Below, in pieces: positions 1 to 10,600 of a stretch of 36,537 bases of DNA. The notes under the pieces are model-generated. The model worked only from the letters and a program-made list of their open reading frames with translations, searched no databases and was not told the DNA's origin. This stretch comes from Lingula anatina. Taxonomy: Eukaryota; Brachiopoda; Lingulata; Lingulida; Lingulidae. Each line of letters begins with the position of its first letter. The first letter of the stretch is position 1. Where the stretch lies: positions 193,519 to 230,055 of the forward strand of contig NW_019775475.1 of NCBI RefSeq assembly GCF_001039355.2. Direction: 5' to 3'. Position numbers and translations under genes: made by a program.

Positions 1-106
1 AAGAAAAAAATTAACTTGAACCCTCATGTCTTTTAAATGAGACACAACTGAAGCAATGCAAATTCTCCACGACTGTGACAAACGCCATACACAATTATGA
101 CAATGG

Positions 107-112
107 TTTATT
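107..112 (-). terminator. Candidate poly(A) signal for ICE1
   Basis: AATAAA on the minus strand, followed by an A/T-rich stretch. It is the first canonical signal I find in gene orientation after the copy A stop, but it lies 1.3 kb away. Confidence 0.4.
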
Positions 113-1060
113 AAAGAAAAAAATACATACAAACAATTGCACATAATTTATAGAAAAGAACATATACAATGTGACTGGAAAAGGGTCATCTTAAATATTC
201 ACAATGAAATGCCACACTGATTCAAAAAAATATATACTGAAATTGATTTTTACACAAAGCTGCCCATGCAGACGGTTTTATATAATAACTATAAAAGCTC
301 TTGGCATAAAATTATAACCAAAAAAGCTTACGGCAATTGCCACTTAATGGTATATACAGCTAGTTGTTAAATACTATCATTATATGATACAATTATATTT
401 ACATATTTAAAGTACAGTTTTATAACTGTAGCAATTACCTAGGCTTTGTTCAAATGGAAATCTGTACTATAAGTAACTGGCTCGCGCTGCCAGTAATTAC
501 GCCGCGGGATATTCAGGGCACAGACCATGATCATAAGACAAACCGCGAATAGAAAATAGATTTTTAGAAAATAGACATTGCATGTGAATGAAGCCTTACC
601 TGACCTTGTGGGAGGGGAGAGTCATACAAGTGTAGACATGTGCCCGTGATATGTAGAGATCTCACAGAGAATTATTCAATATTGTCCGTTGAGTATTCAT
701 TTCACTCTGTACAACTGGAGTTGTTTGTTCAGTAAATGGGTTAATGGTATTACTAATATAGTCCATTGGGAGAAGAAAAATCATAAATATTACATGAAAG
801 CAGTTTGCAGCAGATTAATGTACTGCTAATTACACTGACAGGATACATACAGCTAGAGAGAAATTGACATCCAGAGCCCATTCGGAACAGCACACAGATC
901 TGCAGTTCAAATATGGCCAATAAAAACATGTTGCTTAATTCCCTAGTAGACACTGAATAGATTCCCTGCCTATACTGATAATAGAGGTGAGTATCTGCTA
1001 ATCTCTGAAACTGAGAGTTTAAGAGACAACATCAACCCTAAATTCTCGCACTATAGGAGC

Positions 1061-1240
1061 ATTCCCATAAACCCATCATAAAAGCTGGATCAATCCAACT
1101 CAGCAGGGCTTCTCGCCAAAGCGCTTTTAGTGTAACCAGCTGTAATGTCTGGAACGCTTACTCAAGCTGCTAGGGGGTAATTAACAATAGTCAATAGTTA
1201 CTTGAGGGGGCGTGCCAGACAATTAAGCTCACTATAGCTC
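1061..1240. repeat. Diverged relative of the MITE-like element (copy A)
   Basis: Shares with 32587-32850, in the same order, attcccata, gatcaatccaac, a TTCTCGCC stretch, GCTAGGGGGTAATTAAC and GTGCCAGA. The right inverted repeat is missing, so it is a truncated or older copy. Confidence 0.5.
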
Positions 1241-1425
1241 AATTATAGCTCAATCATTCATATTTTCCAAATAATACTATCTTTCTTATAAAAATGGTTC
1301 TTCAATTACAGTTATTTTCTTTAACAAAACTACAAATATAAAAAATTAATAATTGAATATGGAAATCAAATAAATTGAGATCGTTCCACTTTTTTCGGGT
1401 ACAAGAGAAGTCTACTGAAAAAGCA

Positions 1426-1640
1426 CTATAAGCTTGCTTTCACAAAGTCCGGTAGTGTTAAAACTGGACACTTGTTCATGTAGCACTGGTAAAAACCTCT
1501 CACTTTTCCCAGCATTCCCTCTGTCATCCGATCCTTGTTTTCCTTCAACCAGGAGTTACAGGCAGTGGAGACAAGCTCAGGAGAGAATGGGGCCAGGTAG
1601 AGCAGCGACTCGAATACTGCTGTCTGTATGGACCAGCTGA
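1426..1640 (-). CDS. ICE1: ICE1 exon 21, copy A (terminal coding exon)
   Basis: Duplicate of 5502-5716 with an intact acceptor and stop. Residue differences are NSWLKEN against NSWGKEN and KVRGFYQ against KVKGFYQ. If the duplication is an assembly artefact, this is the other allele of the last exon, and its downstream sequence (1-1425) is the real 3' UTR. Confidence 0.82.
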
Positions 1641-1768
1641 CTGGAAGGGAAAGAACAGAGGGGAAATCAGTGACATGCACAGGCATCTAATTTAAGTTTA
1701 ATTTGACATGAATGGGTATTATTAAAGAGGAGACAACTATATGTATAGCAACACCTGTTACACTGCCC

Positions 1769-1815
1769 TGTGTGTGTGTGTGTGTGTGTGTGATAGTGTG
1801 TGCGTGTGTGATAGT

Positions 1816-1863
<48 letters not shown>
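1769..1863. repeat. (TG)n-(GA)n compound microsatellite, copy A
   Basis: TG repeat with ATAG interruptions passing into GA repeat, in the intron between ICE1 exons 20 and 21. The copy B version at 5846-5894 is much shorter in TG and longer in GA. Confidence 0.95.
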
Positions 1864-1970
1864 ATGTGTGAACATTTGCACTTTTATTTGTGACAGACAC
1901 ACACAAAAGGAGCCAGAGAGCAAGTTGTGTTTGCCCATTTCTGCTCATGTGTACATGACATAAAACGTAC

Positions 1971-2075
1971 CCACTCCACCCGACTGCTGAGCACTCTTTA
2001 AGAAGGTATACAGTGTCTTCATGATCTCATGTGCAGAGGAAGCATGTTCTGGTGGACAGTGGAAGCTTACAAGGC
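1971..2075 (-). CDS. ICE1: ICE1 exon 20, copy A
   Basis: Duplicate of 6006-6110 with the same protein and splice sites. Confidence 0.8.
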
Positions 2076-2543
2076 CTGACAGAGACAAAAAGTAGAGATA
2101 AGCCAATATAACATAATAATAATAATAATAATAATAATAACATATATATGTAACAGTTGTTATGATACTCGTACTACAAAATTAACTAATTACATTTTTT
2201 TGCCTTCAGTGCAATTTGTACTTCACACAATTCACACTATCATTATACAGCTATGAACATATACAACCATACAAAGTGAGTATTACTTGAGAATATAATA
2301 CTATTACTTTTATATTTGTTTATCAAAACATCTTTACAATAAGTAAGCAAAATTATAGGATCATGGTCAGTTAACATATTTCACACACAGGCAGAAAAAG
2401 AGTAAAATAACTATTAACAATAAATAAATAAATAAGAGAAACTGATTGATGTTGGTGTCAAAAGACAAAAAAAAAAAAAAAAAAAAAAAAACAGATTCAG
2501 ACAGAGAGATCAATAAAGAGAGAGAGAGAGAATCAGATCTCAC

Positions 2544-2720
2544 CCATCATCCTGAGAGCAAACTCCACCACCATATTACTGCTGGGTGTAGGAGGCTGCT
2601 GGACTCCCCATTCCTGCAGTTCTGGCCACAGGAGCTCTCTGATCAGTGTGTTATTGGTCCACTGCCAGCCCTCGTGGACACATAACAACTCCAGTGCCTT
2701 CTGCTGCTCAAACAAGATGG
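2544..2720 (-). CDS. ICE1: ICE1 exon 19, copy A
   Basis: Duplicate of 6682-6858, intact. It encodes RELLWPELQEWGVQQPP where copy B has RELLWPVLQEWGAQQPP. By eye about nine substitutions in 177 nt, most of them synonymous. Confidence 0.82.
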
Positions 2721-3000
2721 CTAAAATATGAAGACCGACATGAGGAGAAACTTGGCTTGCTTGCTGGCCTTTGTGTCAATATGAGTGACAGTCTTTTAGT
2801 TGTTTAGGATGGCAGATATAAGAAATCACTTCTAACTCCCAGTTTTAATATATTTCAGTATTAGTTGCTTTTATTATTTTCTTATTTTTCTTTCATTTAT
2901 TTGAACAACTTAGAAAATTAATGTGCTTCCCTTCTTTTTACCCTTCACTACAATACAGGTTAAATTTTAATCCTTAGTAAGTAATTTCTAAAATATTCAC

Positions 3001-3115
3001 CCTGTTTGTTTTCTCTGTCCTCGGCTGCTGTTCTTCTGACCTGGCCTATGATGTCTCTTCCCAGCTGCATTGCATCATGGGAAGGCTGAGTCCACTTACA
3101 CAGTGCTGTCATACA
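3001..3115 (-). CDS. ICE1: ICE1 exon 18, copy A
   Basis: Duplicate of 7137-7251 with the same length, phases and splice sites. One visible residue difference: GQVRR here against GHVRR in copy B. Confidence 0.8.
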
Positions 3116-3827
3116 CTGCAAAAAATGATTTTAAGATCAACAAAATGCGCGATACACATGATAATAATAATATTTTTTTTTAAACTTCAACACTGTTCTT
3201 TTAATCACTTCTTGGTCCAATGTGCAATGCATATGTAGGAAAAAGATAATTATGTAATGTCAGGGATGTAGAATGATGAAAAAAATGCTTGTTAGGAGGG
3301 GGGTACAGCTGTTGAAGAACTACAAATACATGAAAGCAGGGTATTTATACATGTGGTGCTCATCTTTATGCTGACGAAAGGCAACTTTAAGTAAGAGAAG
3401 GAAAAGGATGGCACCTTATTAAGTCCCCACCCCAAATATTTTGAAAAAGTCTTGAGGGAGAGGTAGGAGTGCCATACAAGTACACACCCTCCCTCAAAAA
3501 AAAAAAAAAAAAAAAAAAAAGAATACTACTATACTAGTCTTTGACTAGTTGAAATTTATACTTTGTTATCCAACTGCACAATGAAATTAATTTTTTTACA
3601 GTTGATTTTGCTATTAAACTTAAAAAACTCCTTTTGTATCATTAACAATTTGAAACATAGAGGAATAATTTAAAGGGAAGTAAAGGGAACCATTGGGGAA
3701 CAATTTAGCCAGGGGTAACACTTCTTATACAAATTATCTGATTTTTAAAATTGGAACCAATTTAAACAAAACATCACTGACAGTGACAGCTGCCCACGAA
3801 GGTACGATATTTGGGTGTATTCCTTAC

Positions 3828-3904
3828 CATGATCAGCTTAGGTTGTTCTACAGCCAGTGTCTTCATTACCAGGTACTCCATTACACTGAGGATAGAGGAC
3901 ACAT
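3828..3904 (-). CDS. ICE1: ICE1 exon 17, copy A
   Basis: Duplicate of the exon at 7970-8046, encoding DVSSILSVMEYLVMKTLAVE then QPKLIM. It is intact, with acceptor TTTCAG and donor GTAAGG. It is followed upstream in gene orientation by four further acceptor-bearing repeat units (see the repeat entry at 3849-4230). Confidence 0.8.
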
Positions 3905-4230
3905 CTGAAATATAACAACACATATTTTCATAATTTCTAGCCAGTGTCTTCATCACCAGGTACTCCATTACACTGAGGATAGAAGACACATCTGAAATAT
4001 AACAAAGATTATTTATAAACAGTGACTTCATTACAAGGTATTCCATTACACTGAGGATAGAGGGCACATCTGAAATATAACAAAGATTATTTATAAACAG
4101 TGACTTCATTACCAGGTATTTCATTACACTGAGGATACAGGGTACATGTGAAATATAACAAAATACAAATATTCCTAGCCAGTGTTTTCCTTATTCTGTT
4201 ACACTGAGAACATCTGAAATATACCAACAT
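3849..4230 (-). repeat. Exon 17 acceptor tandem array, copy A (about five units)
   Basis: Units of about 66-87 nt repeat the acceptor and first part of exon 17 (DVxSILSVMEYLVMK). The exon-side boundary falls at 3904, 3991, 4069, 4147 and 4213, so spacings are 87, 78, 78 and 66, all multiples of three. Acceptor AG is intact at 3904, 3991, 4069 and 4213 and lost at 4147. The frame is open from 4124 down to the true exon. Confidence 0.85.
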
Positions 4231-4802
4231 ACTTATTCACGATAGCTATATTTCAATTTGATGAAACTATTTCTCTTTAACTAATAATGTAAATGATCAA
4301 TATTCAAACAATAAGAAGTAAAAGTAACCCTCAGAGCTAAACATTTTCACCAAACATAAAAGATATAAGAGTAATATACTTTTAAGAAAGACAATTATCT
4401 GCCAACAGCATAAGAACACATTGCTGTAATAAGACCAGTCATATTATATATAATCCTTATCACATTATCATATGTTTAACAGGACTGCCTTGGTAAAAAG
4501 ACCAGACATACCACACATGCATTTTTATTGACGAGTTTGAGTGAACAACGTGCTTGAAGTTTACACAGTACACGATGTCTTTTGAAATATTCCACTATGT
4601 CTTGAAAGTGTCTGATAATGGGGATGAGGGTGGTGAATAAATAATAAAACTAGAGGATCAGAGAGGCGATACCGCCTCCGAATATTGTACCACCAGCTGG
4701 AGCAAGCGCATTCGTATAGACCCCCACATACACAAAATAAGGGACACAGCCACCAGTTTTGTGCTTGACAAGCTGTAAAAATGCAATCAACAAGAATTTT
4801 TA

Positions 4803-4803
4803 N
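4803..4803. other. Ambiguous base at a probable contig join
   Basis: One N lies exactly at the left edge of copy B. A second N at 23792 follows a poly(A) run. Both look like minimal gap marks from scaffolding or ambiguous consensus. Confidence 0.7.
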
Positions 4804-5143
4804 ATGTTTGTTCAGTAAATGGCTTAATGGTATTACTAATATAGTCCATTGGGAGAAGAAAAATCATAAATATTACATGAAAGCAGTTTGCAGCAGATTA
4901 ATGTACTGCTAATTACACTGACAGGATACATACAGCTAGAGAGAAATTGACATCCAGAGCCCATTCGGAACAGCACACAGATCTGCAGTTCAAATATGGC
5001 CAATAAAAACATGTTGCTTAATTCCCTAGTAGACACTGAATAGATTCCCTGCCTATACTGATAATAGAGGTGAGTATCTGCTAATCTCTGAAACTGAGAG
5101 TTTAAGAGACAACATCAACCCTAAATTCTCGCACTATAGGAGC

Positions 5144-5320
5144 ATTCCCATAAACCCATCATAAAAGCTGGATCAATCCAACTCAGCAGGGCTTCTCACC
5201 AAAGCGCTTTTAGTGTAACTAGCTTAAATTTCTGGAATGCTTACTCAAGCTGCTAGGGGGTAATTAACAATAGTCAATAGTTACTCGAGGGGGCGTGCCA
5301 GACAGTTAAGCTCACTATAG
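5144..5320. repeat. Diverged relative of the MITE-like element (copy B)
   Basis: Counterpart of 1061-1240 in the duplicated block, with a few substitutions. Confidence 0.5.
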
Positions 5321-5501
5321 CTCAATTATAGCTCAATCATTCAGATTTTCCCAATAATACTGTCTTTTTTCATAAAAATGGTTCTTCAATTACAGTTATT
5401 TTCTCTTACAAATATAAAAAATTAATAACTGAATATGGAAATCAAATAAATCGAGATCATTCCACTTTTTTCGGGTACAAGAGAAGTCTACTGAAATAGC
5501 A

Positions 5502-5716
5502 CTATAAGCTTGCTTTCACAAAGTCCGGTAGTGTTAAAACTGGACACTTGTTCATGTAGCACTGGTAAAAACCTTTCACTTTTCCCAGCATTCCCTCTGT
5601 CATCCGATCCTTGTTTTCCTTCCCCCAGGAGTTACAGGCAGTGGAGACGAGCTCAGGAGAGAATGGAGCCAGGTAGAGCAGCGACTCGAATACCGCTGTC
5701 TGTATGGACCAACTGA
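5502..5716 (-). CDS. ICE1: ICE1 exon 21, copy B (terminal coding exon)
   Basis: The acceptor is TTTCCAG. It encodes SWSIQTAVFESLLYLAPFSP through CPVLTLPDFVKASL and a TAA stop. It matches the C terminus of vertebrate ICE1 (GIQLAAVYALCDLSPSNP region). Between the stop and the N at 4803 I find no AATAAA or ATTAAA in gene orientation, so the 3' UTR of this copy looks cut off. Confidence 0.88.
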
Positions 5717-5845
5717 CTGGAAAAGAAAGAACAGAGGGGAAATTAGTGACATACATAGGCATCTAATTGAAGTATAATTTGACATGAATGGGGTATTATT
5801 AAAGAGGAGACAACTATATGTATAGCAACACCTGTTACACTGCCC

Positions 5846-5897
<52 letters not shown>

Positions 5898-6564
5898 TGT
5901 GAACATTTGCACTTTTATTTGTGACAGACACACACAAAAGGAGCCAGAGAGCAAGTTGTGTTTGCCCATTTCTGCTAGCTCATGTGTACATGACATAAAA
6001 CGTACCCACTCCACCCGACTGCTGAGCACTCTTTAAGAAGGTATACAGTGTCTTCATGATCTCATGTGCAGAGGAGGCATGTTCTGGTGGACAGTGGAAG
6101 CTTACAAGGCCTGACAGGGAGAAAAAATATACATAAGCCAATATAACATAATATGTAACAGTTGTTATGATACTCATACCGTAAAATCAACTTATTACAT
6201 TTTTTCCTTCAGTGCATTTCATACTTCACACTATCACTGTACAGCTATCAACACCCACACTCCTACAAATTAAGTCTTACTTGAAAATATAATACTATTA
6301 CTTTTCTGATTGAATATAAAAATATCTTTATGATAAGCAGGTGAATAAAGCACAATGGACATAGCGGGGGAACTGGGACATAATTAACAAAAAAGGTAGA
6401 CAAAAAAAAGAAATGAGTGGAAAAGATGGATAAAATGCAAATTAGGTGAAACTTAAACTAGTAAACAAAGTTAACATATTTTACACACAGGCAGGAAAGA
6501 AATAAAATCAAATGTTAACAATAAACAAATAAAACTGGTTGATGTACAGGTTGGTGTCATAAGA

Positions 6565-6614
<50 letters not shown>

Positions 6615-6635
6615 AGATTCAGACAGAGAGATCAA

Positions 6636-6671
<36 letters not shown>

Positions 6672-7633
6672 CAGATCTCACCCATCATCCTGAGAGCGAA
6701 CTCCACCACCATATTACTACTAGGTGTAGGAGGCTGCTGGGCCCCCCACTCCTGTAGTACTGGCCACAGGAGCTCTCTAATCAGTGTGTTATTGGTCCAC
6801 TGCCAGCCCTCGTGGACACATAACAACTCCAGTGCCTTCTGCTGCTCAAACAAGATGGCTGAAATATGAAGACCGACATGAGGAGAAACTTGGCTTGCTT
6901 GCTGGCCTTTGTGTCAATATGAGTGACAGTCTTTTAGTTGTTTAGGATGGCAGATATAAGAAATCACTTCTAACTCCCAGTTTTAATAAATTTCAGTATG
7001 TTGCTTTTATTATTTTCTTATTTTTCTTTCATTTATTTGAACAACTTAGAAAATTAATGTGCTTCCCATCTTTTTACCCTTCACTACAATACAGGTTAAA
7101 TTTTAATCCTTAGTAAGTAATTTCTAAAATATTCACCCTGTTTGTTTTCTCTGTCCTCGGCTGCTGTTCTTCTGACGTGACCTATGATATCTCTTCCCAG
7201 CTGCATTGCATCATGGGAAGGCTGGGTCCACTTACACAGTGCTGTCATACACTGCAAGAAAATGATTTTAAGATCAACAAAATGCGCGATACACATGGTA
7301 ATAATAATAATTTTCTTTGAAACTTCAACACTTCTTTTAATCACTTCTTGGTCCAATGTGCAATGCATATGTGGGAAAAAGATAATTATGTAATGTCAGG
7401 GATGTAGAATGATGAAAAAAATGCTTGTTAGGAGGGAGGTACAGCTGTTGAAGAACTGCAAATACATGAAAGCAGGGTATTTATACATGTGGTGCTCATC
7501 TTTATGCTGACTAAAAGCAACTTTAAGTAAGAGAAGGAAAAGGATGGCACCTTATTAAGTCCCCACCCTAAATATTTTGAAAAAGTCTTGAGGGAGAGGT
7601 AGGAGTGCCATACAAGTGCACATCCCCCCCCCC

Positions 7634-7666
<33 letters not shown>

Positions 7667-10600
7667 AAGCATACCAGTCTTTGACTAATTCAAATTTATA
7701 CTTTGTTATCCTACTGCACAATGAAATTAAAATTCTTTACAGATGATTTTGCTCGTGAACTTTGAAAAAATCCTTTTGTATTATTATTATCAATTTCAAA
7801 CAGGGGAATAATTTTAAGGGAAGTTTAGGGAACATTAGGGAACAATTTAGCCAGGTGTAACACTTCTTGTACAAATTATCTGATTTTCAAAATTGGAACC
7901 AATTTAAACAACACATCACTGACTGTGATAGCTGCCTAAGAAGGTACATTATTTGGGCGTGTTCCTTACCATGATCAGCTTGGGTTGTTCAACAGCCAGA
8001 GCCTTTATTACCAGGTACTCCATTACACTGAGGATAGAGGGCACATCTGAAATATAACAAAGATTATTTATAAACAGTGACTTCATTACAAGGTATTTCA
8101 TTGCACTGAGGATACAGGGTACATATGAAATATAACAAAATACAATGTACAATTATTTCTAGCCAGTGTTTTCCTTATTCTGTTACACCGAGGACATCTG
8201 AAATATACCAATACCATACTTATTCATGATAGCTGTATTTCAATTTGATGAAACTATTTCTCTTTAACTAATAATGTAAATTATCAATATTCAAACAATA
8301 TGAAGTAAAAGTAACCCTCAGAGCTAAACATTTTCACCAAACATAGAAGATATAAGAGTAATATACTTTTAAGAAAGACAATTATCTGCCAACAGCATAA
8401 GAATTAACACACTGCTGTAATAAGACCAGTCATGTTATATATAATCCTTACAATATTATCATATGTTTAACAGGACTGCCCTGGTAATTAGACCAGACAT
8501 AACAGACATGCATTTTTATACAAACGTGTTTGAGTGAACAAAGTGCTTGAAGTTTACACAGAATACAATGTCTTTTGAAATATTCCATTATGTCTTGAAA
8601 GTGCCTGACAATGGGGCAGGGAGAGGGAATTAAACAATAAAGTGAAGTGGCCTGACCTTTTGTTGTATTTTTAGTAGGGGCTCCTTTCATCTGAATCTCT
8701 TCACTCATGTTTGACTGACTCAATTCACTGATCAATAACACTCCTTTTTCAAACAGATTTCAGCATTCAACTCAATATTCAATAAGAAAGGTATCAGATT
8801 TATCTTGACAAAATTATGTACATTATGATCATTGGCAAGAACATGCAGTGACTGAGTAAAAATATTTCAATTTACAAATGACTGATTCCATGGCCTAGGT
8901 GAAGGAAAAAGGGAAACCTTGTCATCATTAAAAGCATATCAAAAGCTTTAAAATATATACACTGTCAATTCCTATTCCAAAAAGAATAGATTATAATTAA
9001 AGGTATCCCATAGGAATTTGGCATCAATTAAATATAATTTTTTTCAAATAAAGGTGTTCTCTTTAGCCCAGCAGTATATAATTTTCAGTTAGTGTCATCA
9101 ACACTTCTTGCAAATAGCTGAGAAAAAGGGGATCCCCCACTGGTTTTTCCCATAGCCTAAACTTGACAAACATGTTTACGCAGTTGCTTAACAATAAACC
9201 CAACAGGTGCTATGATTGGTCAAATATGACGTCTTCACCTGATGGGACTTTCCAATGGAATACCCCATGCTACAAGTAGATATAAGTACCTGCAAGGTAA
9301 TAAAACAGCTACACAGTTTAATAAGAGGAAATCAAGAGGCTGCACAGACTTAAATCATGGCAACTAATCAGCTAGTAGACATTAAAAAAAAGATCACTGA
9401 GCAATTCTTACAATGCTGTATCTGTATGCACGAATATGTAAGTACACGGAGACTACCATGTAGGCATAATTTTTGTCTTTCTTGCCTAGGAAAAATTGCA
9501 GATGGAAAGGATGAATTCTCATGTCCGATGTGCAGAGCCAATGTTGATGTGCCAGAAGGAGGTATGGGTCAATTTCCAGAAGATGTACCCACCCAAAAAA
9601 TGTTGGACTTTGTCAACGGTCTGCCTGTGGCTGGAGAAAAATCTTTCTTTTGTGAACATCACCCAAACAAAATTCTTGACTTGTACTGTAAGACAGACAA
9701 CACACTTATATGTGGTACCTGTCTGGTAAAACAACACAAAGGTCATGAAGCTGAGACCATTGTAGATGCTGCTCAAGAGAAAAAAGGAAGTTTTCAAAGA
9801 ATGGCTGATGCCCAAGACCAGAAACTACATGATATTCAAAAAGAAAACACTAAATACCAGAAAACGAAGACAAAATTTAAGACTGAGACTAAACATCAAG
9901 TAGCAAATGTCACCAGAAAAGCAGAAATGCTTAAAGCAGCTATCGACAGAAGATGTAATGTGCTGTGTAATGTAATAAAAAATATTCATTCAAGAGATTT
10001 ACACGAATTAGAACAAGAACAGAAAATGTTAAAAGAACAAGAAGATGAAGCTAAGACAAAAAAGCAAAGGTATGTCCATGTGTTGGAGCAACCAACAGAT
10101 GCTGAAATGTTACTCTGTGCTGATTCAGTAGAATATCTGGAACCAAGTGACATAGAGGTTCTAATAAGTACTAAAGATGTGACCAGAATAACACTGCCAA
10201 AGAATGATGATGTAGAAACACTAGTAGAGAAGTTGTTTGGGCAACTAGAAATTGAAAAGAAACTGACAGAAAAACTGATTACAATTAGGGCATTTAAAAC
10301 ATTGCATGGTGGGCATGATAAAATAAAAAGAATTGTTGCTATTGGTAACAAGATCTATGTTCTTAGTAAAGGTATGGTTGAGGTTTTTTCAGAGCAAGAT
10401 GAACCTGCCTTAGTCATTAATGGGTTCCTTGACCCTAAAGACATGGCAGTTTTACCAAATGGCAACATACTTTCTATTGATGAGGGCCTTGTAAAGGTGT
10501 TTGATGTTTTGGAAGATGAAGTTTATACTGTGGATTTCAACCCTAAGCTGTTTGAGCCTTGCAGCATTGCAGTAGATGAGAGAGGTTTAGTTTATGTTGG

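Larger units (their letters stand above)
107..1425 (-). other. ICE1: Probable ICE1 3' UTR (copy A)
   Basis: No coding region is visible here on either strand. In gene orientation it follows the copy A stop codon, and the nearest canonical AATAAA is at 112-107, giving a 3' UTR of about 1.3 kb. The stretch 1061-1240 resembles the MITE-like element at 32587-32850. Transcription to this point is inferred, not shown. Confidence 0.45.
719..4648. repeat. Duplicated 3.9-kb block, copy A
   Basis: Nearly collinear with 4804-8642, at roughly 95 percent identity by eye with many small indels, and covering ICE1 exons 17-21 with their introns. Homology ends near 4648. The next 155 bases, up to the N at 4803, have no counterpart in copy B. 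Confidence 0.9.
4804..8642. repeat. Duplicated 3.9-kb block, copy B
   Basis: Begins immediately after the single N at 4803, already inside homology to 719 onward. That is the pattern expected when a contig end overlaps an unmerged haplotype. Introns and exons differ from copy A to a similar degree. Confidence 0.9.

Noticed and set aside
1667-1963. Open frames rich in His-Thr or Cys-Val on both strands
   Set aside because: They translate the (TG)n-(GA)n microsatellite.
4649-4802. Possible tRNA or small structured RNA near the GGCGATACCGCC palindrome
   Set aside because: No cloverleaf, T-loop or A/B boxes could be fitted.
7428-7721. 97-residue minus-strand frame with a poly-Phe run
   Set aside because: Driven by the poly(C)-poly(A) tract.
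719-8642. Reading copy A as a second, independent ICE1-like gene
   Set aside because: It has no upstream exons of its own and no start; the N at the joint makes a haplotype overlap the simpler explanation.
8448-8741. Minus-strand 97-residue frame as a possible extra ICE1 exon
   Set aside because: Exon 16 already joins exon 17 in phase, and the translation does not resemble the family or have convincing splice sites.
9986-10351. 121-residue minus-strand frame inside the TRIM gene
   Set aside because: Shadow of the TRIM coiled-coil region.
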